Notes: generated from the sequence alone by a model not told the origin. Positions 44,516-55,824 are shown, counted from the first letter of the stretch. The stretch is DNA of 64,000 nt from Stenotrophomonas sp. 169 (GCF_014621775.1 NZ_CP061204.1:1694501-1758500); one strand, 5' to 3'. Numbers and translations: made by a program.

Positions 44516-45496
44516 ATGAAGATGGGAATGCGTGGCGCCGCGGCGTCGGTTCTGATTCTGGCGATGGGCACCACGGGCGTGGCGCTCTCGCAGCAACCGG
44601 CTGCCGCCCCGGCAGCTGCCAAGGAGACCAGCAGTTTGAATTCAAAGCAGAAGCTCGGCTACGCCATCGGCGCCGACGTCGCCCGTTCGCTTGAAGCGAT
44701 CAAGGCCCACATCGATCTGGCCGCCATGCGCGAAGCCGTGCAGGCCACCTTCGACGGCAAGCAGCCGCTGATCACCCAGGCCGACGCGCAGAAGACCGAC
44801 GCCGCCCTGCGCGAGTCGATGGCCATCGCCAGCGGCCAGCAGGTACCGGGCCGTGCCCCGGGCAGCGCAGCGCCGAAGGTGGACAGCCGCCAGGTCGGCC
44901 TGATGCTGGGCAGCTACATGGTCGGTCCGTCGCTGGCCGAGCTGAAGGATGACATCGAGCTCGATGCGCTGTTTGATTCGGTGAAGACCGCCTTCGCCGG
45001 TGGCCAGCCGAAGATCAGCCAGGAAGAGGGCGCAGCCATCCTGCAGTCCTTCATGGCCGGCAAGCAGGCGGAAATGCAGGCCAAGGCCGCGCAGCTGGGC
45101 CAGACCAACCGTCAGGAAGGCAACGCGTTCCTGTCCAAGAACAAGACCGTGCCCGGCGTGGTCACCACCGCATCGGGCCTGCAGTACCAGGTCATCCGCC
45201 CGGGCAGCGGCGAACGTCCGATGCCGACCAGCAAGGTCAAGGTCAACTACGAAGGCAAGCTGCTGGACGGCACCGTGTTCGACAGCAGCTACCAGCGTGG
45301 CCAGCCGGTCGAGTTCGGCCTGGACCAGGTGATCAAGGGCTGGACCGAAGGCGTGTCGCTGATGCCGGTGGGCTCGAAGTACCGCTTCTGGATTCCCGGC
45401 GAGCTGGCCTATGGCGAAAACGGCACCCAGGGCGGTCCGATCGGCCCGAACGCCACGCTGACCTTCGACGTTGAACTTCTGTCCGTGCAGCCGTAA
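44516..45496 (+). CDS. FKBP-type peptidyl-prolyl cis-trans isomerase, periplasmic
   Basis: A 326-residue protein with signal peptide (MKMGMRGAAASVLILAMGTT, cleavage near ALSQQ). ATG 44516 has AGGA at better spacing than ATG 44507. The C-terminal FKBP domain (about 215-326) is complete: VKVNYEGKLLDGTVFDSSYQ, GWTEGVSLMPVGSKYRFWIP and LAYGENGTQGGPIGPNATLTF. The FKBP_N helical region is present twice: LGYAIGADVARSLEAIKAHIDL-type at about 45-95 and LMLGSYMVGPSLAELKDDIEL-type at about 125-175. Mip/FkpA proteins have only one copy. Probably a dimeric periplasmic folding factor. Confidence 0.94.
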   Translation: MKMGMRGAAASVLILAMGTTGVALSQQPAAAPAAAKETSSLNSKQKLGYAIGADVARSLEAIKAHIDLAAMREAVQATFDGKQPLITQADAQKTDAALRESMAIASGQQVPGRAPGSAAPKVDSRQVGLMLGSYMVGPSLAELKDDIELDALFDSVKTAFAGGQPKISQEEGAAILQSFMAGKQAEMQAKAAQLGQTNRQEGNAFLSKNKTVPGVVTTASGLQYQVIRPGSGERPMPTSKVKVNYEGKLLDGTVFDSSYQRGQPVEFGLDQVIKGWTEGVSLMPVGSKYRFWIPGELAYGENGTQGGPIGPNATLTFDVELLSVQP

Positions 45497-45579
45497 GGCA
45501 CGCAGGCGCCCTGCCAAGCCCGCCGGTGCAGCATCGGCGGGACTGGCCTGATTCGGCATTGGCCGGGGATCCTCACTGC

Positions 45580-45822
45580 ATGTCTGATATTCCGTCAAGC
45601 GAACGCGAGCAGGCGCTGGAAGCGCGTCTGGTCGAGCTGGAAATGCGTGTCTCCTTCCAGGAGCAGGCATTGGCCGAGCTGAGCGAGGCGTTGGCTGACG
45701 CGCGCATGGAAGGTACCCGCAACGCGGGCCTGATGCGCGTGCTGCTGGAGGACCTGGGCAAGGTCCGCAATGCGCTGCATTCCTCTGATCCGGTGGATGA
45801 GCCGCCACCGCCGCACTACTGA
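45580..45822 (+). CDS. slyX: SlyX family protein
   Basis: An 80-residue coiled-coil protein: QALEARLVELEMRVSFQEQALAELSEAL-type heptads followed by a Pro/His C-terminus (DEPPPPHY), both hallmarks of SlyX. ATG 45580 begins the usual N-terminus. In many proteobacteria slyX lies beside an FKBP gene, as here (84 nt behind it). Function is not established. Confidence 0.93.
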   Translation: MSDIPSSEREQALEARLVELEMRVSFQEQALAELSEALADARMEGTRNAGLMRVLLEDLGKVRNALHSSDPVDEPPPPHY

Positions 45823-45832
45823 CGTCCCCCTT

Positions 45833-46528
45833 ATGACCGATTCCCTCCGCGACCAGCTGATGGGCCTGGGCTTCAAGCCTGCGCCGAAGCCTGAACGCAG
45901 CAATGAGCGCAAGCCGGACCGCAAACCGGACGCGCGCCGCGATGCGCGACCGGGCAGCGGCAAGCCGGCACATGCCGGTGCCCGTCCCGGCGGCAAGCCG
46001 GGCGAAAACCGCTCGCCGGCCTCTCGCCCCGGCAACGCCGGTAACCCTGGCAACCGTGCGAACGCCAACCGTCCGCAGGGTGCGCGCAAACCGCGTTCGC
46101 AGGAAGAAATGGATCTGGCCAAGGCCTACGCCATCCGTGCGCAACGCGAGAAGGAAGAGCGCATCGAAGGCGAGCGCCTGAAGCAGGAAGAAGCACGCGT
46201 GCGCCGCGAGGCGAAGGCGAAGCTGGAAGAGCTGCTGAAGGACAAGTCGCTCAATGCCGAAGAAGCCGACATCGCACGGCACTTCCCGTATGGCGGCAAG
46301 ATCAAGCGCATCTACGTCACCGCCGATCAGTTGAAGGCCCTCAACGCCGGTGAACTGGGCGTCGTGCAGGTGGCGGGGCGTTACATCCTGGTCACCGCCG
46401 AACTGGTGCTGCAGACCGAGGCGATCTTCGCCCAGGCCGTCGCGCTGAAGGTCGATCCGAACGCGCCTGCCGAAGACGATCCCTATGCGGACCCGCAGTA
46501 CCAAGTGCCTGACGACCTGGTCTGGTAG
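45833..46528 (+). CDS. DUF2058 family protein (YaiL-like), nucleoid- or RNA-associated
   Basis: A 231-residue protein. The N-terminus MTDSLRDQLMGLGFKPAPKP is the DUF2058 start. A low-complexity Arg/Pro/Gly/Asn stretch (residues 20-88) is longer than in E. coli YaiL. A coiled-coil Arg/Glu/Lys helix (KEERIEGERLKQEEARVRRE) follows, then the conserved domain: ADIARHFPYGGKIKRIYVTADQ, LNAGELGVVQVAGRYILV and DPYADPQYQVPDDLVW at the end. Ten nucleotides separate it from slyX, so the two are probably cotranscribed. Confidence 0.9.
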   Translation: MTDSLRDQLMGLGFKPAPKPERSNERKPDRKPDARRDARPGSGKPAHAGARPGGKPGENRSPASRPGNAGNPGNRANANRPQGARKPRSQEEMDLAKAYAIRAQREKEERIEGERLKQEEARVRREAKAKLEELLKDKSLNAEEADIARHFPYGGKIKRIYVTADQLKALNAGELGVVQVAGRYILVTAELVLQTEAIFAQAVALKVDPNAPAEDDPYADPQYQVPDDLVW

Positions 46529-46539
46529 TAGCGGTTGCG

Positions 46540-46615
46540 GTATCGCCGACCCATGGTCGGCGAGCGCAGCGGGCCTTTCGCAGGAATCCAACCGCCGAGC
46601 AGCGCTCGGCGTTAC
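46540..46615. repeat. GTAG palindrome dimer, partly decayed
   Basis: The first hairpin reads GTATCGCCGACCCATGGTCGG (GTAG mutated to GTAT). The second, inverted, is CCGCCGAGCAGCGCTCGGCGTTAC (CTAC mutated to TTAC). Confidence 0.8.
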
Positions 46616-46642
46616 TGCGACAATCTTCCCGCACCTCTTGCA

Positions 46643-47977
46643 TCACTCGATGATCGGGCCGCTCACTTCCCGACCGGCCTGCCACACCGCGCGGATCTGC
46701 CGCGTATTGTCGATATCCGCCAGCGGATCCGCATCGAGCACCAGCAGATCCGCGCGCTTGCCTGCAGCAATCCTGCCGCGATCGGCAAGCCCCAGCAGAT
46801 CCGCTGCATCGGCGGTGGCGACCTGCAGCGCACGCGCTGGGGTCAAGCCGGCTTCGGTCAGCAGCTTCAGCTCACGATGCTCGGCAAAGCCGATCACCCG
46901 CTGCGGCATTGCGCCAGAATCCGTACCGAAGCCCAGTTTGACCCCGCCGGCATGTAGCCGGCGCAGGTTTTCCAGGCTCATCTCCACCGCCTTGCGTGCG
47001 CCGGCGATGTTCGCGCCTGCCAACTGTTCGCTCTGCCACTGCGGCTGCTGCCAACGGGCAAGCACCTCGGCCGGCAGGGCGGCACGCAGGAACGCTGTCT
47101 GCAGTTGCTGCGGGTTTTCCGCATACCAGTAATTGGCCTCGTCGATGTTGACGGTGGCGATGTAGCCGGTGCCTTGCTCGCGCATTTTGCGCACCAGCAT
47201 CGGGTCGATCGCGCGGTCGCGGATGCCATGGGCGATGATGTCGACCTTGGCATCGATCAGGTCACGGGCCTGGTCCAGATCGTGGATATGCGCGGCGACC
47301 TTCAGGTCGCGGGCGTGCGCTTCGGCAATGGCGGCGCGATAGATCTCCGGCGGCATCATCGGCACCTTACCGCCGAGGTTGTCCACCCACAGCTTGATCA
47401 GGTCCACCCCGTCGGCCTGTTGGGTGGCAACGGCGGCACGGGCTTCCTCGGCATTGCGCGGGCGGGCCACCGCATCACGCTGCAGGCCCATCGCCGCCGC
47501 AGGCGGTGCACCGTCCACCGCGCCAATGCCCCCACCTGCGCCGTACAACTGCGCGCCGAGCGTCGGATCGGCATTGACCTCGGTGCGGATGGCGGAAAAT
47601 TCGTGGCCGTTCATGCCCAGCGCAGTGACGGTGGTGATGCCGAAGCGCTGGAACTGGCGCAGGTCACGCACCACGTTGTCGCGCGTGTAGTAGCGATCGC
47701 CGTGCTGCAGGCCTTCGGTATTGCCGACATGCGCATGGTCGCTGACCAGTCCCGGCAGCAGGGTCTTGCCGCTGTAATCAACGCGGCGGGCACCGGTTGC
47801 CGCCGCAGGCAGCGGCGCGCCGACATGCACGATGCGCGTTCCATCAATGAGCACCGGCGTCACACCGAGATCGCGCGTGCCATCGAAGACGCGGGCATGC
47901 TCCAGCAACACCGGCTCGGCGGCAGCGGGCAGGGCGATCGCGGCAAGCAGCACAGACCACAGGCGATTGAGGCGCAT
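46643..47977 (-). CDS. Amidohydrolase family protein, exported (imidazolonepropionase/prolidase-like)
   Basis: A 444-residue metal-dependent hydrolase with a signal peptide (LWSVLLAAIALPAAAEP). Metal ligands: VSDHAHVGN (variant of HxH), DLIKLWVDN (Lys in the bridging position), KVAAHIHDL, and IIAHGIRD for the histidines, and GFGTDSG for the catalytic Asp. KRADLLVLDADPLADIDN is the typical C-terminal beta-sandwich. It resembles exported Xaa-Pro or Xaa-Arg dipeptidases (Sgx9260 type), but the substrate is not certain. ATG 47977 starts the signal peptide. The upstream 48042-48125 tandem repeat is read through in frame but is not thought to be coding. Confidence 0.88.
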   Translation of the reverse strand: MRLNRLWSVLLAAIALPAAAEPVLLEHARVFDGTRDLGVTPVLIDGTRIVHVGAPLPAAATGARRVDYSGKTLLPGLVSDHAHVGNTEGLQHGDRYYTRDNVVRDLRQFQRFGITTVTALGMNGHEFSAIRTEVNADPTLGAQLYGAGGGIGAVDGAPPAAAMGLQRDAVARPRNAEEARAAVATQQADGVDLIKLWVDNLGGKVPMMPPEIYRAAIAEAHARDLKVAAHIHDLDQARDLIDAKVDIIAHGIRDRAIDPMLVRKMREQGTGYIATVNIDEANYWYAENPQQLQTAFLRAALPAEVLARWQQPQWQSEQLAGANIAGARKAVEMSLENLRRLHAGGVKLGFGTDSGAMPQRVIGFAEHRELKLLTEAGLTPARALQVATADAADLLGLADRGRIAAGKRADLLVLDADPLADIDNTRQIRAVWQAGREVSGPIIE

Positions 47978-48041
47978 CGGCGATTCCTTTTTCAAGACGT
48001 ACCCCGAGCCTAACCCGCACACCGTGACGGCACCAACGCCC

Positions 48042-48125
48042 GCTACCGCGCAACACATCCCCGCTACCGCGCGACACATCCCCGACGCCGCGCAACACAT
48101 CCATGTACCGCGCGACACATCCAAG
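48042..48125. repeat. 21-bp tandem repeat, four units
   Basis: Units start at 48042, 48063, 48084 and 48105. The common core is CCGCGCRACACATCC, with A and G alternating at R in successive units. The block lies 65-148 nt upstream of the amidohydrolase start. Confidence 0.88.
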
Positions 48126-48126
48126 G

Positions 48127-48201
48127 GTAGCGCCGACCCATGGTCGGCGAGCGCAGCGGGCGCTACGCGGAACGCGTCCGCCGAGCACGGCTCGGCGCTA
48201 C
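48127..48201. repeat. GTAG palindrome dimer
   Basis: GTAGCGCCGACCCATGGTCG at 48127 and the inverted GCCGAGCACGGCTCGGCGCTAC ending at 48201, of the same composite form as the units near 53-54 kb. Confidence 0.9.
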
Positions 48202-48231
48202 CGACAAGGGTGCCACGTTCAAGACCCGGCC

Positions 48232-50915
<2,684 letters not shown>

Positions 50916-50919
<4 letters not shown>

Positions 50920-52022
50920 GCCGCCTGCTCCCGCTCGCGCGGCAGGGCGCGCGGTGGCAGCCCGGACACGGCGTCGGCGATGGCGCGGATATGCGCGGGC
51001 GTGCTGCCACAGCAGCCGCCTACCAGGTTCAGCAGGCCGTCGGTGGCGAATCCACGCAGCGTCGCCGCCATTTCCTCCGGCGTCTCGTCGTACTCGCCAA
51101 AGGCGTTGGGCAGGCCGGCGTTCGGATGAGCGCTGACGAAGCAGTCCGCTACCTGGGACAAGGTCTCCACGTGCGGACGCATCGCGTCCGCGCCGAGCGC
51201 ACAGTTCAGGCCGATGGAGAGCGGGCGGGCATGCGCCAACGAAGCATGGAACGCCTCTGCCGTCTGCCCGGACAGGGTGCGTCCGGACGCATCGGTGATC
51301 GTGCCGGAGATCATCACCGGCAAGCGGCCGCCGCGTGCATCGAAGACTTCTTCCACCGCGAACAAAGCGGCCTTGGCGTTGAGCGTGTCGAAGATGGTCT
51401 CGACCATGATGGTGTCCGCGCCGCCATCGATCAGCCCTTCAATGGCCTCGCGGTAGGTGCCGCGCAGTTCGTCGAAGCTGGTGTTGCGGAAGCCGGGATC
51501 GTTGACATCCGGGCTGATGGAGGCCGTCCGGCTGGTCGGTCCGAGCACGCCTATGACGAAACGTGGCTTGTCCGGCGTGGTCACCGTCATCGCATCGCAG
51601 CAGGCACGGGCAACAGCTGCGCCTGCCTTGTTCAACTCGTAAACCAGATGCTCAAGGTGGTAGTCCGCCTGGCTGACCGACGTTGCATTGAACGTGTTGG
51701 TTTCCACCAGGTCCGCGCCCGCCTGCAGATACTCGGTGTGGATGCCGGCGATGATCTCCGGCCGCGTCAGCAGCAGCAGATCGTTGTTGCCCTTCAGATC
51801 CTGCTCCTCCACCGGCCCATGATCGCAACCGGCACCGTGCACGTGATGGTCCGCGTGCGTGTCGCTCCCGTCGCTGAAGCGCTCACCGCGGTAGTCCGCT
51901 TCCTGCAGGCCGTGGCGCTGGATCATCGTGCCCATTGCACCGTCGATGATCAGGATGCGCTCGCCGAGTGCGGCAAGCAGGGACGTGGCACGTTCGGGAT
52001 GCAACCAGGGTAGGGCGGGCAC
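50916..52022 (-). CDS. metH: Methionine synthase, N-terminal polypeptide (homocysteine S-methyltransferase domain)
   Basis: A 368-residue protein: [20 protein letters not shown] starts the barrel. The zinc-binding cysteines lie in [11 protein letters not shown] (about 273) and [12 protein letters not shown] (about 337-338). [20 protein letters not shown] matches the homocysteine-binding loop. GTG 52022 is chosen because TGAGG lies six bases upstream, and the regulator stop precedes by seven bases. A TTG start at 52046 would overlap the regulator. A His-rich insertion ([16 protein letters not shown], about residues 53-68) replaces the short loop seen in E. coli MetH and may be a metal-binding feature; its role is unknown. 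Confidence 0.94.
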
Positions 52023-52029
52023 GGCAACC

Positions 52030-52959
52030 TCAGGGTTTGTTGGCAATCAGCGAAATGACTTCGAAATGGGGTGGCCGTTTTTCACGTGTCACCGTTTCCA
52101 GGCTGGATACCTGCAGGCCGGCCTTGTCGACGAACTTCTTCAGTTCTTTGTCGCTGAAGCCAAGATTCACGTGGCCATACGCGTCAACCGCCGCCTTGTG
52201 TTCATGGCGGGCCAGGCTGCACAGCAGCAGGCGACCGCCGGGACGCAGGACGCGCGCTGCCTCGGTGACGGCCTGCGCCGGTTTGGCTGCATAGGTAAGC
52301 GCGTGCATCAGCACGACCAGGTCGAAGCTGCGGTCCTTGAAGGGCAGGGCATGCATATCACCCTCGCGCACTTCCACATTCGGCAGACGGCGCAGGCGCT
52401 CGCTCGCAGCGGCGACCACGCGCGCGCTGGTATCGATGCAGACATAGCGGCTGGCATGGGGGGCCACCAACTCGGCCAGCACGCCATCGCCCGAGGCGAT
52501 GTCGAGCACATCTCCGGTTTCCAGCAGTGGCAGCGCGGTGCGCGCCAGTGCTTCCCAGGTCCGGCCGGGGGAGTAGTGGCGTTCCATGTCGCCGGCGACG
52601 CTGTCCGCCCAGTTCTGGTCAGCCGCACGGCTGGCCAGCACCGAGGCCACGCGCTCGGCGTCCTGGCGCAGCAGCGGGTCATCGCTGCCAGTGCTCAAGG
52701 CATGCCACAATGCGCGCTGCGCAGGATCCAGCTGCGCGTCATCGAAGCGGTAGTACGCCGAAACGCCTGCACGGCGGTCGCGCACCAGGCCGGCTTCCTT
52801 GAGCCGGGCCAGATGGGTCGACACCCGCGGCTGCGCCAGACGGGTGATTGCCGAGAGCTCGGCCACCGTCAGTTCTTCCTGCTCCAGCAGCGCCAGCAGC
52901 CGCACCCGGGTGGCGTCGGCAAACACCTTCAGCCGAACCGACCAATCCTCGAGATCCAT
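52030..52959 (-). CDS. ArsR-family regulator fused to a SAM-dependent methyltransferase domain (SahR-like)
   Basis: A 309-residue protein. Residues 1-90 are an ArsR winged helix ([48 protein letters not shown]). Residues about 120-309 are a class I methyltransferase: [20 protein letters not shown] is motif I and [20 protein letters not shown] motif IV. Such fusions next to metH or sahH genes are known as SahR-type regulators sensing S-adenosylhomocysteine (established for relatives; inference here). It is the first gene of the metH operon. A 32-bp palindrome overlaps the region one base before ATG 52959. Whether the methyltransferase is active or only a sensor is not visible. Confidence 0.92.
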   Translation of the reverse strand: MDLEDWSVRLKVFADATRVRLLALLEQEELTVAELSAITRLAQPRVSTHLARLKEAGLVRDRRAGVSAYYRFDDAQLDPAQRALWHALSTGSDDPLLRQDAERVASVLASRAADQNWADSVAGDMERHYSPGRTWEALARTALPLLETGDVLDIASGDGVLAELVAPHASRYVCIDTSARVVAAASERLRRLPNVEVREGDMHALPFKDRSFDLVVLMHALTYAAKPAQAVTEAARVLRPGGRLLLCSLARHEHKAAVDAYGHVNLGFSDKELKKFVDKAGLQVSSLETVTREKRPPHFEVISLIANKP

Positions 52960-52991
52960 AAATATCCACCTATCGCGATAGAGAGATATTT
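52960..52991. promoter_or_regulatory. 32-bp palindromic operator of the ArsR-methyltransferase/metH operon
   Basis: Symmetric layout: AAATATC (52960-52966), 4 bp, TATCGCGATA (52971-52980, perfect palindrome), 4 bp, GATATTT (52985-52991). Twenty-four of 32 bases are in perfect symmetry. It ends one base before the start codon and covers the ribosome-binding region. Confidence 0.78.
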
Positions 52992-53404
52992 TCACCGCCA
53001 ACCGTCTCGTGGTCAAGGCGGTAACGAAACGGGTGTTCAGTGAAACCCAGCGTCGGGGAAGCGTCGGGGACCGGTAGCGCCGACCCATGGTCGGCGAGCG
53101 CAGCGGGCCGTTGGCGGATTGATCCCGCCGAGCGTGGCTCGGCGCTACCAGAGCGTCCGGGACCGGTAGCGCTGACCCACGGTCGGCGAGCGCAGCGGGC
53201 CGTAGGCGGAGAGATTCCGCCGAGCGCGGCTCGGCGCTACCAGAGCGTCCGGGACCGGTAGCGCCGACCCACGGTCGGCGAGCGCAGCGGGCCGTGGGCG
53301 GAGGGATCCGCCGAGCGCGGCTCGGCGCCACCGGGAGCATTTCCCACGCCTGCAAATCGCGTTCCCTGATCGTGACGTGTGGTGCATCCCCGGATACTGG
53401 ACCC
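52992..53404. repeat. Left part of the RAYT island: three GTAG palindrome dimers
   Basis: Dimers at 53074-53148, 53166-53240 and 53258-53331. Each starts GTAGCGCYGACCCAYGGTCG and continues GCGAGCGCAGCGGGC, then ends in an inverted CCGAGCGYGGCTCGGCGCYAC. They are separated by 17 bp reading CAGAGCGTCCGGGACCG. No other gene is seen in this stretch. Confidence 0.92.
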
Positions 53405-53860
53405 ATGTCCAGCCGTCATCTCCAGCGCGGTCGTGCGTCCATCCCCGGTGGGTATTACGTTTTGACCACAGTCACCCACTGCCGCCGCCCGGTCTTCGAG
53501 TTCCCTTGCAACGCTCAGATCATTATCGAATCGCTGCGTGACGTAGAGCGGGCAGCGATCAGCCGCTCGTTCGCCTGGGTCGTCATGCCCGACCATGTGC
53601 ATTGGCTGCTGCAATTGCGTCAAGGCACCTTGGGCGCCTGCATGCAGCGATTCAAATCCCGAAGCAGCCGGTTGATCGGCAGGACGTCTGGATCCGGAGC
53701 GCGGCTATGGCAGCCCAGCTACTTCGATCACGCCTTGCGATCGGAAGAGTCATTGCGTACGCAGGCCCTCTACATCGTGGCCAATCCTGTGCGCGCCGGG
53801 TTATCCGAGAACCTCGACGACTACCCCTACGCCTGGTGCCGCTGGCCCCTGCATCCGTGA
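53405..53860 (+). CDS. REP-associated tyrosine transposase (RAYT, Y1/HUH superfamily)
   Basis: A 151-residue protein of the TnpA_REP family, which binds and cuts GTAG/REP hairpins. The metal-binding HUH motif is MPDHVHWLLQL near residues 60-70. FKSRSSRLIGR is the conserved basic segment. The catalytic Tyr is in ALYIVANPVRAGL near residues 118-130, and the C-terminus ends in the usual DDYPYAWCRW form. The N-terminus RASIPGGYYVLTTVTHCRRPVF is also typical. Reading frame and motifs are intact, so it is probably functional. It sits between three palindrome dimers on its left and seven on its right, the classic RAYT-REP context. Confidence 0.95.
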   Translation: MSSRHLQRGRASIPGGYYVLTTVTHCRRPVFEFPCNAQIIIESLRDVERAAISRSFAWVVMPDHVHWLLQLRQGTLGACMQRFKSRSSRLIGRTSGSGARLWQPSYFDHALRSEESLRTQALYIVANPVRAGLSENLDDYPYAWCRWPLHP

Positions 53861-53874
53861 AAAGCGCAGCGCAG

Positions 53875-54592
53875 GTAGCGCCGACCCATGGTCGGCGAGC
53901 GCAGCGGGCCGTGAGCGGAGGGATTCCGCCGAGCGTGGCTCGGCGCTACCGCAGCGTCCGGGGTCGGTAGCGCCGACCCACGGTCGGCGAGCGCAGCGGG
54001 CCGTGGGCAGGAAGATTCCGCCGAGCGCGGCTCGGCGCTACCGCAGCGTCCGGGGTCGGTAGCGCCGACCCATGGTCGGCGAGCGCAGCGGGCTGTGGGC
54101 TGATAGATTCCGCCGAGCGTGGCTCGGCGCTACCGAGGTGCCAGGATCGGTCGGCGAGCGCGGTAGCGCCGTATCCGAAAGAATTGCGCCAGCGCATCCG
54201 GGATCGGTAGCGCCGACCCATGGTCGGCGAGCGCAGCGGGCTGTGGGCGGAGAGATTCCGCCGAGCGCGGCTCGGCGCTACCAGAGCGTCCGGGATCGGT
54301 AGCGCCGACCCATGGTCGGCGAGCGCAGCGGGCCGTTGGCGGAGGGATTCCGCCGAGCGCGGCTCGGCGCTACCGCAGCATCCGGGATCGGTAGCGCCGA
54401 CCCATGGTCGGCGAGCGCAGCGGGCTGTTGGCGGAGGGATTCCGCCGAGCGTGGCTCGGCGCTACCGAGGTGGCAGGCAGGCAGTGACCGGACGGATTCC
54501 ACCAGCATCCGGGATCGGTAGCGCCGACCCATGGTCGGCGAGCGCAGCGGGCCGTTGGCGGATTGATCCCGCCGAGCGCGGCTCGGCGCTAC
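53875..54592. repeat. Right part of the RAYT island: seven GTAG palindrome dimers
   Basis: Dimers at 53875-53949, 53967-54041, 54059-54133, 54207-54281, 54299-54373, 54391-54465 and 54518-54592, each 75 bp. All begin GTAGCGCCGACCCAYGGTCG and end CCGAGCGYGGCTCGGCGCTAC. Most spacers are 17 bp (CGCAGCGTCCGGGGTCG or similar); the two longer ones hold debris (CGGTCGGCGAGCGCGGTAGC near 54150; GGCAGGCAGGCAGTG near 54473). No gene is seen between the RAYT stop and the acyl-CoA dehydrogenase start at 54676. Confidence 0.94.
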
Positions 54593-54675
54593 CGGACGGG
54601 GTTGTCGCCGCGCAGTCAGCTGCAATCACGGCGCCCCCAGTACAATCCCGTATTCGTTACCCGGGAGGGGTTGTT

Positions 54676-55824
54676 GTGGATTTCAGCTTTACCGAAGAGC
54701 AGTTGATGCTGCAGGACGTTGCGCGCCGCATTGCGCAGGAAAAGATCGGCCCCAGCGCCGAACACCATGACCAGACCGGCGAGTTCCCGCTGGCCAATAT
54801 CCAGCTGCTCGGTGAGAACGGGCTGATGGGGATCGAGGTGCCAACGGAGTACGGCGGCGCGGGCATGGACCCGATCGCCTATGTGCTGGCGATGGTGGAA
54901 ATCGCCGCGGGTGATGCCGCTCATTCGACCATCATGTCGGTCAACAATTCGTTGTTCTGCAACGGCATCCTGACCTACGGCACCGAAGCGCAGAAGCAGA
55001 AGTACGTGCGCGCCATCGCCGAAGGTACGGCCATCGGGGCGTTCGCGCTGACCGAGCCGCAGTCGGGCTCGGACGCCACCGCCATGCGCTGCCGCGCGGT
55101 GAAGCAGGCTGACGGCACGTATGTGATCAACGGCAAGAAGAGCTGGATCACGTCCGGTCCGGTGGCAAAGTACATCGTGCTCTTCGCGATGACCGACCCG
55201 GACAAAGGTGCCAAGGGCATTACGGCCTTCCTGATCGACACCGACAACGCCGGCTTCGGCCGCGGCAAGACCGAGCCGAAGCTGGGCATCCGCGCGTCGG
55301 CCACCTGCGAAATCGAGTTCGATGACTACGTTGCGCAGGCAGGCGACGTGCTCGGCCAGGAAGGCGAGGGCTTCAAGATCGCGATGGGCGTACTGGACGC
55401 GGGCCGTATCGGTATTGCGTCGCAGGCCATCGGCATCGCGCGTGCGGCGTACGAAGCCACGCTGGAATACGTGAAGGAGCGAAAGGCCTTTGGCGCGCCG
55501 ATCGGCACCTTCCAGATGACCCAGTCCAAGATCGCGGACATGAAGTGCAAGCTGGACGCGTCCCTGCTGCTGACCCTGCGCGCGGCGTGGGTGAAGGGCG
55601 AGGGCAAGCGCTTCAGCAACGAAGCGGCCATCGCCAAGCTGACTGCATCGGAAGCTGCGATGTGGATCACCCACCAGGCCGTGCAGATCCATGGCGGCAT
55701 GGGGTACTCCAAGGAAATGCCGCTGGAGCGTTACTTCCGTGATGCCAAGATCACCGAGATCTACGAAGGCACTTCGGAGATCCAGCGGCTGGTGATCGCC
55801 CGCAACGAAACGGGCCTGCGCTGA
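54676..55824 (+). CDS. Acyl-CoA dehydrogenase
   Basis: A 382-residue FAD enzyme of the short/medium-chain type. GTG 54676 is preceded by GGAGGGG; the open frame upstream reads through palindrome repeats and is rejected. DFSFTEEQLMLQDVARRIAQ starts the helical domain. FALTEPQSGSDATAMRCRA and INGKKSWITSGPVA bind FAD. The C-terminal domain holds the catalytic Glu in RYFRDAKITEIYEGTSEIQR, the position used by short- and medium-chain enzymes. Its place in beta-oxidation or branched-chain degradation cannot be fixed, as no electron-transfer or thiolase gene adjoins. Confidence 0.93.
   Translation: MDFSFTEEQLMLQDVARRIAQEKIGPSAEHHDQTGEFPLANIQLLGENGLMGIEVPTEYGGAGMDPIAYVLAMVEIAAGDAAHSTIMSVNNSLFCNGILTYGTEAQKQKYVRAIAEGTAIGAFALTEPQSGSDATAMRCRAVKQADGTYVINGKKSWITSGPVAKYIVLFAMTDPDKGAKGITAFLIDTDNAGFGRGKTEPKLGIRASATCEIEFDDYVAQAGDVLGQEGEGFKIAMGVLDAGRIGIASQAIGIARAAYEATLEYVKERKAFGAPIGTFQMTQSKIADMKCKLDASLLLTLRAAWVKGEGKRFSNEAAIAKLTASEAAMWITHQAVQIHGGMGYSKEMPLERYFRDAKITEIYEGTSEIQRLVIARNETGLR

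Noticed and set aside
47978..48124. In-frame upstream extension of the amidohydrolase with a Cys-rich 7-residue repeat
   Set aside because: It is a reading of the 21-bp tandem repeat; the signal peptide begins at 47977 and no ribosome site precedes the longer start.
53074..54592. CRISPR array
   Set aside because: Regular spacing was noted, but the units are 75-bp dimers of hairpins, the spacers are nearly identical to one another, and no cas gene is present.
54220..54675. N-terminal extension of the acyl-CoA dehydrogenase frame through the palindrome array
   Set aside because: The extension is translated repeat sequence; the GTG at 54676 has a strong ribosome site and matches the family N-terminus.
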